Source: JBMOUD01 sp049319665 | GTDB lineage: Bacteria > Pseudomonadota > Gammaproteobacteria > Enterobacterales > Enterobacteriaceae | NCBI RefSeq assembly: GCF_049319665.1 | Contig: NZ_JBMOUD010000002.1 | Location: 372,001-436,000, forward strand | DNA length: 64,000 nucleotides | Direction of reading: 5' to 3' | Made by a program: the position numbers and the translations under genes | Notes under the pieces: generated by a model | Databases searched by the model: none | The model's input: only the letters and a program-made list of their open reading frames with translations | What the model was told of the DNA's origin: nothing | Shown: positions 1 through 7,284 of the stretch, piece after piece | Numbering within the stretch: the stretch's first letter is position 1 | How the letters are laid out: the number at the start of each line of letters is the position of its first letter

Positions 1-423
1 CGTCATCACGGTTGTGACATCGCCCACTTCTTTTTTTAACAATGCGCGGGCCATCGGTGAATCGATAGAAATATAGTCTTTGCGGCCAAATATTTCGTCA
101 TAACCGACAATACGAAAGCGCTTAGTATCGCCATCGTCGTTCTCGACCTCAACCCAGGCGCCAAAGAACACTTTACCGTCTTGCTGCGGTGAGTAATCAA
201 CAATTCGTAGCTGTTCGAGGCATTTCGTCAGGTAACGCACGCGACGATCGATTTCGCGCAGGCGTTTTTTGTTGTACTGGTAATCAGCATTTTCACTGCG
301 GTCGCCAAGGCTGGCGGCCCATGTCACCTTTTTGGTCACTTCTGGGCGTTCTTCACGCCACAGAAAATCCAGCTCTTGCTTTAGCTTGTCGTAGCCTTCA
401 CGGGTAATTAGCTTCGTTTTCAT
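1..423 (-). CDS. greB: Transcript cleavage factor GreB (3' end outside window)
   Basis: GreB binds in the secondary channel of RNA polymerase and stimulates cleavage of backtracked transcripts. Translating the minus strand from the ATG at 423-421 gives 141 residues beginning MKTKLITREGYDKLKQEL. An N-terminal antiparallel coiled coil carries the acidic tip (GDRSENADYQYNK, about residues 41-53), and the C-terminal domain includes GYDEIFGRKDYIS. The E. coli protein has about 158 residues, so roughly the last 17 lie beyond position 1. Read through to the edge with no stop. Start chosen by match to the family N-terminus. Confidence 0.96.
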   Translation of the reverse strand, partial: MKTKLITREGYDKLKQELDFLWREERPEVTKKVTWAASLGDRSENADYQYNKKRLREIDRRVRYLTKCLEQLRIVDYSPQQDGKVFFGAWVEVENDDGDTKRFRIVGYDEIFGRKDYISIDSPMARALLKKEVGDVTTVMT

Positions 424-565
424 GTTGCCTTCTGCGTTACACAAATAGATAACAGTATTTTATAGAGCGCATTGTTTCACAAATCTATCGTGCTGGCAGT
501 GATAGAAAATTTGAGGAAAGCAGTGTGTTGCTATGGAATAAGCAAGGATAACCAATAGCCCCGTA

Positions 566-586
566 TCTTGAAGTATCGTGGGTATA
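566..586. repeat. Possible ERIC end remnant
   Basis: The bases here (cttgaagtat...gtgggtata) resemble the right terminus of an ERIC element, which usually reads cttgaagtatgacgggtata. No matching left end or core is visible upstream. It sits just before the A+T-rich effector/immunity islet and could mark an old boundary. Only about 20 bases, so chance similarity is possible. Confidence 0.3.
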
Positions 587-679
587 TGGTAGTTATTCTG
601 ATTAAAATGAGTACGAATTTTTTAACCAGATATTGTGTGTTAAGGTTTATACCCCTAGTAAAGATAATGGATTATTTTT

Positions 680-916
680 ATGCTAAAACGTGGCGGTTTA
701 AGAATTTTAACCGGAGGAGAAATTTCTCTAGCACAGGAACTCTACTCTTTCTCGATTCGCTATAATCAAGTATGGGTTCATCATGGTAGCTATCTGCCAT
801 TTAGTATGCAGGATAAAGATACAATAATCATTAGATATAAAAATTACGACCCGCGTGAAAGTATCAAAGAACTTATTGCTAAATATCAACGTGTAATTGG
901 AAATTTTTCATCATGA
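680..916 (+). pseudogene. Shortened T6SS effector-like ORF (internal deletion suspected)
   Basis: Encodes 78 residues. The N-terminal half (LRILTGGEISLAQELYSF, then VWVHHGSYLPF) resembles the start of the Vgr-related, HExxH-containing peptidase-like effectors found near type VI secretion genes. The last 25 residues (NYDPRESIKELIAKYQRV) resemble the C-terminus of the same proteins. These effectors are normally about 150-180 residues with a central metallopeptidase-like HExxH motif, which is absent here. The simplest reading is an in-frame internal deletion that joined the two ends. The ORF overlaps the following lipoprotein by ATGA (913-916), as an effector-immunity pair would. The stretch is visibly A+T-rich. 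The family assignment is from memory, not a search; an independent small protein cannot be excluded. Confidence 0.5.
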
Positions 917-1263
917 AAAAATTAATAATAGCATTGATATTATTCATCTCTGGATGTGTCGGGGATCGATTGGATTTTAGACATGAAGGGAGTGTTTATA
1001 AAAAAGGAAATGATTCAGTTTGCGTCACTTCTAAAGAAGGGGATAACATAACTTACTATCTTTTAAGCTCATCAGAAAATAATTATAGTCCACCATTACT
1101 ATTTGAAGATAATATTGAAAGAAAATACCCTAACCATTGTTTTGATGTGAAATTAAAAAAGGGCGTTACTTACAATCTTATTTATGAAATGAATGATATT
1201 AAATATCGCGTGGATTTTAAACTTGACGATAAAAGTAATATAAAACAAGGCGTGAATTTATAG
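913..1263 (+). CDS. Putative T6SS immunity-type periplasmic lipoprotein
   Basis: The product has 116 residues with a lipoprotein signal: a short basic start, a hydrophobic stretch, and a lipobox ISGC with the acylated Cys at residue 15. Residue +2 is Val, so Lol-dependent transfer to the outer membrane is expected. The mature part is small, beta-rich looking and has two further cysteines (VCVTS and HCFDV) that could pair in the periplasm. It resembles the small lipoproteins annotated as T6SS immunity proteins in enterobacteria. It is translationally coupled (ATGA) to the shortened effector-like ORF and, like it, is A+T-rich, which suggests transfer. Likely an orphan immunity gene kept after its effector decayed. 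Family call moderate; lipoprotein call strong. Confidence 0.65.
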   Translation: MKKLIIALILFISGCVGDRLDFRHEGSVYKKGNDSVCVTSKEGDNITYYLLSSSENNYSPPLLFEDNIERKYPNHCFDVKLKKGVTYNLIYEMNDIKYRVDFKLDDKSNIKQGVNL

Positions 1264-1736
1264 CTATTCGATTGTGAGTGTTAGGGTACCTAATGTAAGC
1301 ATCTAGATACATTCCCTTTTGCTCACTATGGCTAACCTTAAAACGTTTGATTATTGATGGCTATGCCAACTACTACATACAGTAGCAATCAATGCTGCTG
1401 GCAGAGGGTAAGTCACGCTCGAAATCGTACGTGTGCAATAGATAGGGTGCGGACGTATCTATATCCATGTAATTTATGTTGGTATCATTGATTAACACCC
1501 TTCTATAGGTTATCGGCGATAAGGCAAGTGCTGAGGGGAAAACAGGCGAAGATAGCATTAGCTAGCGTTCGTAAGCCTCAATACCAGACGATTAGCCTGA
1601 GATTGTTGATAATTTAGGAAAACAATATCCATTGTTACAATTTCGGCTAGAATGTATACCATTAAAAGCTAGGTGTTACGGCCAGCTTTTTTAACAATAC
1701 GAACTTCAGGTATTCACGCCTTTGGGAGTAATAAAG
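1264..1736. other. Intergenic region before ompR
   Basis: About 470 bases without a convincing gene. A 61-codon minus-strand ORF (1373-1558) has no recognisable product and no ribosome site. The right end carries the ompR promoter candidate and leader; I see nothing else definable in the left part. Confidence 0.6.
1632..1660 (+). promoter_or_regulatory. Candidate sigma-70 promoter of ompR-envZ
   Basis: A -35-like TTGTTA (1632-1637) and a -10-like TATACC (1655-1660) are separated by 17 bases, about 75 bases upstream of the ompR ATG. Predicted by inspection only; an overlapping alternative -10 (TAGAAT, 1648-1653) exists. Confidence 0.45.
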
Positions 1737-2456
1737 ATGCAAGAAAATCACAAAATTCTGGTGGTTGATGATGACATGCGCTTGCGCGCATTGTTGGAAC
1801 GTTATTTGACCGAACAGGGCTTCCAGGTACGTAGCGTCGCTAATGCCGAGCAGATGGACCGCTTGCTGACTCGCGAATCCTTCCACCTGATGGTTCTTGA
1901 TTTGATGTTGCCGGGCGAAGATGGCTTGTCTATCTGCCGCCGTCTGCGCAGTCAAAGCAACCCGATGCCAATTATCATGGTGACTGCGAAAGGCGAAGAA
2001 GTTGATCGCATCGTGGGCCTGGAAATCGGCGCTGACGATTATATTCCTAAGCCGTTCAACCCGCGTGAACTGCTGGCACGTATCCGTGCAGTATTGCGCC
2101 GTCAGGCCAATGAACTGCCGGGCGCACCGTCTCAGGAAGAAGCTGTGATTTCGTTTGGTAAATTCAAACTGAACCTCGGCACGCGTGAAATGTTCCGTGA
2201 AGATGAACCTATGCCATTGACCAGCGGTGAGTTTGCTGTGTTGAAAGCCTTGGTCAGCCATCCGCGTGAGCCGCTTTCTCGTGACAAACTGATGAACCTG
2301 GCTCGTGGTCGCGAGTACAGTGCGATGGAGCGTTCTATCGACGTACAGATTTCACGCCTGCGTCGTATGGTAGAAGAAGATCCGGCTCATCCACGTTATA
2401 TCCAAACCGTTTGGGGTTTGGGCTACGTCTTTGTCCCGGACGGCAGTAAGGCATGA
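1737..2456 (+). CDS. ompR: Osmoregulatory response regulator OmpR
   Basis: OmpR is the DNA-binding partner of EnvZ and controls porin and many other envelope genes in response to osmolarity and acid. The product has 239 residues, nearly identical to E. coli. An N-terminal receiver domain carries the acidic cluster DDD at 11-13, the phospho-acceptor Asp in VLDLMLPGEDG (about 55) and Lys in YIPKPF. The C-terminal winged-helix domain ends in YVFVPDGSKA. An in-frame start at 1722 would add five residues, but the ATG at 1737 follows GGGAGT and matches the family N-terminus MQENHKILVVDDD. The stop overlaps the envZ start (ATGA). Confidence 0.98.
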   Translation: MQENHKILVVDDDMRLRALLERYLTEQGFQVRSVANAEQMDRLLTRESFHLMVLDLMLPGEDGLSICRRLRSQSNPMPIIMVTAKGEEVDRIVGLEIGADDYIPKPFNPRELLARIRAVLRRQANELPGAPSQEEAVISFGKFKLNLGTREMFREDEPMPLTSGEFAVLKALVSHPREPLSRDKLMNLARGREYSAMERSIDVQISRLRRMVEEDPAHPRYIQTVWGLGYVFVPDGSKA

Positions 2457-3817
2457 GACGAATACGCTTTTCACCGCGTAGCTCGTTTGCCCGAACCCTG
2501 CTGTTAATCGTCACTTTGCTGTTCGTCAGCTTAGTGACGACTTATTTGGTGGTGCTGAATTTCGCCATCCTTCCAAGCCTGCAACAGTTTAATAAAGTCT
2601 TGGCATACGAAGTGCGTATGCTAATGACTGATAAGTTGCAGTTGGAAGACGGAACGCTGTTGGAGGTCCCTCCAGCGTTCCGGCGCGAAATCTATCGCGA
2701 ACTGGGTATTTCTCTTTATACCAACTCTGCTGCTGAAGAGAGCGGTTTGCGCTGGGCGCAGCATTACGAATTCCTCAGTCAGCAAATGGCCCAGCAGCTG
2801 GGTGGCCCAACGGATGTCCGCGTTGAGGTTAATAAAAATACCCCGGTAGTTTGGTTGAAAACCTGGTTGTCACCAGATATTTGGGTGCGAGTTCCTCTGA
2901 CCGAAATTCATCAAGGCGATTTCTCCCCGCTGTTCCGCTATACCCTGGCGATTATGCTGCTGGCGATAGGCGGCGCATGGCTGTTTATCCGTATTCAGAA
3001 CCGACCCTTGGTGGAACTCGAACACGCCGCGTTGCAGGTTGGTAAGGGGATTATTCCGCCACCGCTGCGAGAATATGGCGCATCTGAAGTCCGTTCCGTA
3101 ACGCGAGCCTTCAACCAGATGGCCTCCGGTGTTAAGCAACTTGCCGATGACCGTACCTTATTGATGGCTGGTGTCAGCCACGATTTGCGTACCCCGTTGA
3201 CCCGTATTCGTCTCGCGACCGAGATGATGAATGACGAAGACGGTTATTTGGCGGAGTCGATCAATAAAGATATCGAAGAATGTAACGCCATTATCGAACA
3301 GTTTATTGATTACCTGCGTACCGGTCAGGAAATGCAGACGGAGATGAGCGATCTCAACTCGATCCTGGGTGAAGTAATTGCTGCCGAAAGTGGTTACGAG
3401 CGTGAAATCGAAACCGATATCGCAGACGGTGAATTGCTGGTTGATGTGCATCCATTATCGATTAAACGTGCGGTAGTGAATATGGTGGTCAACGCCACTC
3501 GCTACGGCAATGGTTGGATAAAGGTCAGCAGCGGCAGCGAATTAAACCGTTGTTGGTTCCAGGTTGAAGATGACGGCCCGGGGATTGAACCGGATCAGTT
3601 ACAACATCTGTTCCAGCCTTTCGTCCGTGGCGACAGCGCTCGTACGACCAGTGGCACTGGCCTAGGTTTGTCGATTATCCAACGTATCATTGATGCCCAT
3701 GCTGGCTCACTGGATATCGGCAAGAGTCCGCGTGGTGGTTTACGGATCAGAGCTTACTTACCGCAAGTGGAAGTTACTGAGAATCAGCAGGTTCCCTCTA
3801 CAGAGGTGAAAAGCTAG
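2453..3817 (+). CDS. envZ: Osmosensor histidine kinase/phosphatase EnvZ
   Basis: EnvZ is an inner-membrane sensor that phosphorylates and dephosphorylates OmpR. The product has 454 residues (E. coli 450). TM1 is at about 14-38, a periplasmic domain follows to about 160, and TM2 is at about 163-180. A HAMP linker precedes the DHp helix with the phospho-acceptor His243 (VSHDLRTPLTR). The ATP-binding domain has an N box (NMVVNATRYG), G1 (VEDDGPGIE) and G2 (SGTGLGLSI). It starts inside the ompR stop (ATGA), so the pair is translationally coupled. Confidence 0.98.
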   Translation: MRRIRFSPRSSFARTLLLIVTLLFVSLVTTYLVVLNFAILPSLQQFNKVLAYEVRMLMTDKLQLEDGTLLEVPPAFRREIYRELGISLYTNSAAEESGLRWAQHYEFLSQQMAQQLGGPTDVRVEVNKNTPVVWLKTWLSPDIWVRVPLTEIHQGDFSPLFRYTLAIMLLAIGGAWLFIRIQNRPLVELEHAALQVGKGIIPPPLREYGASEVRSVTRAFNQMASGVKQLADDRTLLMAGVSHDLRTPLTRIRLATEMMNDEDGYLAESINKDIEECNAIIEQFIDYLRTGQEMQTEMSDLNSILGEVIAAESGYEREIETDIADGELLVDVHPLSIKRAVVNMVVNATRYGNGWIKVSSGSELNRCWFQVEDDGPGIEPDQLQHLFQPFVRGDSARTTSGTGLGLSIIQRIIDAHAGSLDIGKSPRGGLRIRAYLPQVEVTENQQVPSTEVKS

Positions 3818-3828
3818 ATCGAGCTTTT
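3809..3828 (+). terminator. Hairpin at the end of envZ
   Basis: A 7-base-pair stem AAAAGCT/AGCTTTT with loop AGATCG overlaps the envZ stop and is followed by a T-containing stretch. It may act as a weak intrinsic terminator. It also lies at the outer edge of the large inverted-symmetry element. Confidence 0.4.
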
Positions 3829-4019
3829 GGGCGATTTCTTTGGGCCAGAAGCGCTTTCAGATCAATGACCGTGATTTGGGGTGGTTATTAAAACCAGAAC
3901 GGTGAATATTTCGGTTTATCAAATCTAGGCCGAGATTATGCGGCTTTATGAAAACCAGAATGGTGTAATTTTCGGTTCTTCAAATGCCGTGTTTAATGTG
4001 GCTTTGCAGTCTGAACCGC

Positions 4020-4049
4020 CAGAAGGGGCGGTAAGCGCCGCCCCTTCTG
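4020..4049. repeat. Left hairpin of the inverted element
   Basis: Perfect 12-base-pair stem (CAGAAGGGGCGG with its complement) around a 6-base loop TAAGCG. Its position mirrors the hairpin at 4458-4486 and it directly abuts the left 52-base arm. Confidence 0.8.
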
Positions 4050-4055
4050 AATCCC

Positions 4056-4107
4056 GCGCCTTTTCAAACATTTACTCTGAGTCCAGCGGAGGCCATGTTT
4101 CAGGAGC
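4056..4107. repeat. Left arm of perfect 52-bp inverted repeat
   Basis: Exact reverse complement of 4401-4452. The pairing continues outwards past one mismatch into GAATCC on both sides, linking the arms to the flanking hairpins. Confidence 0.85.
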
Positions 4108-4400
4108 TTGCGTGATAGCGCAAATTTCATCCCTCCAGGATGCCCGACTGCGGGGTCGAGCCAATGATAAACCTATTGTCTCTCACCACTTGCCGGTGAA
4201 ATTTTGAGTGCGCTTAGCGGCTTTTAAAATCAAGTTCAAAGGTGAAGCAAAGCAGTTTTCGTTTTTGACTTCAAAAAATCCAACAAGGCGCGCTCGAAAT
4301 GGCGCTGAAGGAGTGGTGAGAAATCGCGAAGGTTTATTGAGCGAGTCCGAATCCCGACTGAAGGCACTGCGGAGCAGCGGAATTTGCGCCTGTCGCTGTC

Positions 4401-4452
4401 GCTCCTGAAACATGGCCTCCGCTGGACTCAGAGTAAATGTTTGAAAAGGCGC
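4401..4452. repeat. Right arm of perfect 52-bp inverted repeat
   Basis: Exact reverse complement of 4056-4107; the central 293 bases between the arms contain further short inverted matches (gcgcaaatt near 4118 against aatttgcgc near 4381). Confidence 0.85.
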
Positions 4453-4457
4453 CGGAT

Positions 4458-4486
4458 TCTAAAGGGCCGCGCCTAGGCCCTTTAGA
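4458..4486. repeat. Right hairpin of the inverted element
   Basis: Perfect 11-base-pair stem (TCTAAAGGGCC with its complement) around the 7-base loop GCGCCTA. It mirrors the left hairpin in position, although its stem sequence differs. Confidence 0.75.
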
Positions 4487-4613
4487 CGGCTTAGGCTGCG
4501 GAGCCGTATTGAGAACTGTATTTGATAAGCCGGAACGTTCACTGTTCTGGTTTTACAAAACAGCCCAACACTCGGTAATAGCTTTCAAGCCCTAGAAACC
4601 GCCCAAAACTCTG

Positions 4614-5087
4614 TCAAGTTTTCCGACTCATCACATAATACTCAGCCGCTTCCTCATGCCAGCGTTGGTTGCTTGGTGTCTGCCATGGATTGATTAATTC
4701 AATGCCGATTGTACAGAACGCACTGCTCTGGCTGGTTGCCAAGGTCGCCTGATGTTGTTGGCAAATCGCGGCGATTTGTAGCGTGGTATGGCTTAGGGAA
4801 TGATTGATGGGCTGGGCGGCTAACTGAGCGTAATGCAACGCGCTGGCCGCATCAAATGGCAGGATGCGGCCTGAAAAGTCTTGATTGAACATGGCTAATA
4901 ACGTCGAGGAGAAACGTTGTTTCAGTTCGCCTTCACTGAGACTTGCTATTGCAGTGAACAGTTCTGCGACACTTAGCGCGGTGAGATATAGGTGGTGAGT
5001 GTCCTGTGCATCAAGCCATTGCAAAACTTGCCGCTGTGGATTGCTGCTGATGACTTCTTTGATGACGCAAGTATCGAGGATGATCAT
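4614..5087 (-). CDS. FitB/VapC-type PIN-domain toxin, probably inactive
   Basis: The product has 157 residues with a PIN-domain fold pattern. PIN toxins are Mg-dependent RNases that use about four acidic residues. Asp5 (ILDTCVIKE) and Glu42 (SVAELF) are present. The usual Asp in the xADAxIAA motif is Thr102 (HTTLQIAA), and the TRNxxDF motif reads TSQSSAF, with Ala123 in place of Asp. Two expected catalytic acids are therefore missing. The C-terminus is extended by about 20 residues. The gene overlaps its antitoxin by 4 bases, the usual antitoxin-toxin order. Probably a decayed toxin, or one with altered function. Confidence 0.75.
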   Translation of the reverse strand: MIILDTCVIKEVISSNPQRQVLQWLDAQDTHHLYLTALSVAELFTAIASLSEGELKQRFSSTLLAMFNQDFSGRILPFDAASALHYAQLAAQPINHSLSHTTLQIAAICQQHQATLATSQSSAFCTIGIELINPWQTPSNQRWHEEAAEYYVMSRKT

Positions 5088-5296
5088 CGCGGCGGCAGTT
5101 CCAGAGGTTTGTCTGACAAAGTCGAGAATCGTTGCTGAAGTTTACTGCCAAGGCCCAGGCTCGGCTGCGTTGATTGCAACGCTTGCCGTAGGATAATACG
5201 GGCTTCTTCCTCCATCGAATGACCATTTTTGGCCGCCGACAGACGCAAGAGTTCTTTTATTTCATCATCCAGATTTCTGATGGTGATCGCGGCCAT
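5084..5296 (-). CDS. FitA-type ribbon-helix-helix antitoxin
   Basis: The product has 70 residues. The N-terminus (MAAITIRNLDDEIKELLRLSA, shortened here to the strand ITIRNLDD and the following helix) has the beta-strand plus helix pattern of Arc/FitA-like DNA-binding antitoxins. The C-terminal tail (LGSKLQQRFSTLSDKPLELPPR region) would wrap the toxin. It is upstream of and overlaps the PIN toxin by 4 bases, so the two form an operon that is probably self-repressed. Confidence 0.8.
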   Translation of the reverse strand: MAAITIRNLDDEIKELLRLSAAKNGHSMEEEARIILRQALQSTQPSLGLGSKLQQRFSTLSDKPLELPPR

Positions 5297-5368
5297 GTTT
5301 GCCTCAGGGTTATTCAGTAGTCACCGGCATATTTTGGTTCGTGGTTGGGCAGAACGCAATGCAATAAA

Positions 5369-5391
5369 AAAGGCGCGAGAGTCGCGCCTTT
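5369..5391. terminator. Bidirectional intrinsic terminator of pckA
   Basis: Perfect 10-base-pair stem AAAGGCGCGA/TCGCGCCTTT with loop GAG and A/T runs on both sides. It lies 25 bases beyond the pckA stop on the minus strand and separates pckA from the FitAB-type pair. Confidence 0.85.
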
Positions 5392-5416
5392 AAACCTATC
5401 ACGGGCAAAGAATAAC

Positions 5417-7036
5417 TTAGAGCTTTGGCCCAGCGTTAACTAACGCAGCACCTGCTGGCGTCACGGTATATTTATCAAAGTTGCTGATAAACCGCTGCGC
5501 CAGATCTTCTGCTTTTTCTTGCCACTCGCTTGCATTAGCGTAAGTGTTACGTGGGTCGAGGATCTCGGTTTCCACGCCTGGCAGAGCAGTCGGTACTGCA
5601 AGGCCAAAGATTGGCAGAGTGAAGGTTTCTTCTTTATCGATGTCACCATTAAGGATGGAATCAATAATGGCACGGGTGTTCTTGATAGAGATGCGCTTAC
5701 CAGTACCGTTCCAGCCGGTGTTCACCAGATAAGCCTGTGCACCCGCAGCCTGCATGCGTTTTACCAGCACTTCCGCATATTGTGTTGGGTGCAGCGACAA
5801 GAAGGCCGCGCCAAAACAAGCAGAGAAGGTTGGGGTCGGCTCGGTAACGCCGCGTTCAGTACCCGCCAGTTTAGCGGTGAAGCCAGACAGGAAGTGATAC
5901 TGAGTTTGATCTGCGCTCAAGCGTGATACTGGTGGCAGTACCCCGAAAGCATCGGCGGTCAGGAAAATGACTTTAGTGGCATGTCCTGCTTTAGAAACTG
6001 GCTTGACGATGTTATCAATGTGATTGATTGGGTAAGAAACACGGGTGTTCTCGGTCTTAGAACCGTCATCAAAATCAATATTACCATCGGCATCAACAGC
6101 CACGTTTTCTAGCAAAGCATCACGTCGGATAGCTGCAAAAATCTCAGGTTCAGCCTGTTGGCTCAGCTTGATAGTTTTGGCATAGCAGCCACCTTCAAAG
6201 TTGAATACGCCGTCATCATCCCAGCCGTGTTCGTCATCACCGATCAACTGACGTTTAGGATCGGTAGAAAGTGTGGTTTTGCCTGTGCCAGACAAGCCGA
6301 AGAACACCGCAACGTCGCCTTTTTCCCCAACATTGGCGGAGCAGTGCATAGATGCGATGCCTTTTAATGGCAGCAGGTAGTTCATCACTGAGAACAGACC
6401 TTTCTTCATTTCGCCGCCGTACCAGCTACCGCCGATCAACTGCACGCCTTCGGTGAGGTTGAAGGCGACAAAGTTCTCGGAATGGAGACCTTGTTCTTTC
6501 CAGTTAGGGTTGGTGCATTTCGCGCCGTTCATGACCACAAAATCTGGCTCAAAGTCGGCCAGTTCCGCCTCGCTTGGGCGAATAAACATGTTGGTAACGA
6601 AGTGTGCCTGCCAGGCAACTTCGGTGATAAAACGAACTTTAAGGCGAGAGTCAGCATTAGCGCCGCAGAATGCGTCGACGACAAACAAACGTTTGCCTGA
6701 AAGTTGCTGACCGACTAAAGATTTCAGTGATGACCAGACTTCCTGACTCATCGGCTGGTTGTCGTTTTTACCTTTGCCTTGATCAGACCACCAAATAGTG
6801 TCGCGAGTCATATCATCACGAACGATATATTTATCTTTCGGCGAACGCCCGGTAAAGATACCGGTGTCAACGTTAATGGCACCCAGTTTAGTGAGTTGGC
6901 CACGTTCGAACCCTTGCAGACCAGGCGCAGTTTCTTCCTGATACAACAAATCGTAATCTGGGTTATAGATGATTTCACTTGCCTGCTGGATACCGTATTG
7001 TGCCAGCTTCTCGGTGGAAAGATGCTTATGCGGCAT
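5417..7036 (-). CDS. pckA: Phosphoenolpyruvate carboxykinase (ATP)
   Basis: PckA converts oxaloacetate and ATP to phosphoenolpyruvate, CO2 and ADP, the first dedicated step of gluconeogenesis, in the cytosol. The product has 539 residues (E. coli 540). Visible motifs are the substrate loop FTGRSPKDKYIVRD, the PCK signature region LIGGSWYGGEMKKG, the P-loop GLSGTGKTTLS and the metal/nucleotide motif LIGDDEHGWDD. The reading frame runs open 48 codons further upstream, but the ATG at 7036 (MPHKHLSTEKLAQYG) follows AAGGAG at the right distance and matches the family N-terminus. It is monocistronic, with a strong terminator downstream. Confidence 0.98.
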   Translation of the reverse strand: MPHKHLSTEKLAQYGIQQASEIIYNPDYDLLYQEETAPGLQGFERGQLTKLGAINVDTGIFTGRSPKDKYIVRDDMTRDTIWWSDQGKGKNDNQPMSQEVWSSLKSLVGQQLSGKRLFVVDAFCGANADSRLKVRFITEVAWQAHFVTNMFIRPSEAELADFEPDFVVMNGAKCTNPNWKEQGLHSENFVAFNLTEGVQLIGGSWYGGEMKKGLFSVMNYLLPLKGIASMHCSANVGEKGDVAVFFGLSGTGKTTLSTDPKRQLIGDDEHGWDDDGVFNFEGGCYAKTIKLSQQAEPEIFAAIRRDALLENVAVDADGNIDFDDGSKTENTRVSYPINHIDNIVKPVSKAGHATKVIFLTADAFGVLPPVSRLSADQTQYHFLSGFTAKLAGTERGVTEPTPTFSACFGAAFLSLHPTQYAEVLVKRMQAAGAQAYLVNTGWNGTGKRISIKNTRAIIDSILNGDIDKEETFTLPIFGLAVPTALPGVETEILDPRNTYANASEWQEKAEDLAQRFISNFDKYTVTPAGAALVNAGPKL

Positions 7037-7284
7037 ATCCCTGCTCCTTGTAAGTGTTTTGTGATGTTTTTGTATTTCGAGTGGTAAAACAATTGTACGG
7101 AGAATACCTTGTCTGTCTGAGACTGCTATCAAAAATTGTCGGTAGCATTGAGTTTTTGGCTCTTTTGGGAGATGGCACACGTGAGGATGTAACTACAAAA
7201 ACAGTGATACATTTTTTGCAGGTATAAAATAATGATGGGCAACAATGCAGTCACCCATCAAAAATTCATTTACTTATTAGTGTG

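Larger units (their letters stand above)
3822..4610. repeat. Non-coding element of about 790 bp with nested inverted symmetry
   Basis: No gene-like ORF is present. Reading inwards from both ends, the two halves are imperfect reverse complements. The outer ends share TTTTGGGCG-type sequence (3825-3833 against the complement near 4600). A 35-base motif starting AAAACCAGAAC occurs directly at 3890-3924 and 3951-3985 and inverted at 4520-4554. Perfect hairpins sit at 4020-4049 (left) and 4458-4486 (right). A perfect 52-base inverted repeat lies at 4056-4107 and 4401-4452, around a 293-base centre. It could be a MITE-like or extended intergenic repeat of this lineage; no transposase or clear target-site duplication was found. 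Confidence 0.75.

Noticed and set aside
1373..1558. 61-codon minus-strand ORF before ompR
   Set aside because: No ribosome site, no recognisable motif, and it lies in a probable regulatory region.
3938..4413. ORFs of 66-89 codons on both strands within the inverted element
   Set aside because: They arise from the repeat symmetry (mirror-image reading frames), have no ribosome site and no protein-like composition.
6808..7092. 94-codon ORF overlapping the start of pckA
   Set aside because: Shadow frame of pckA and its leader.
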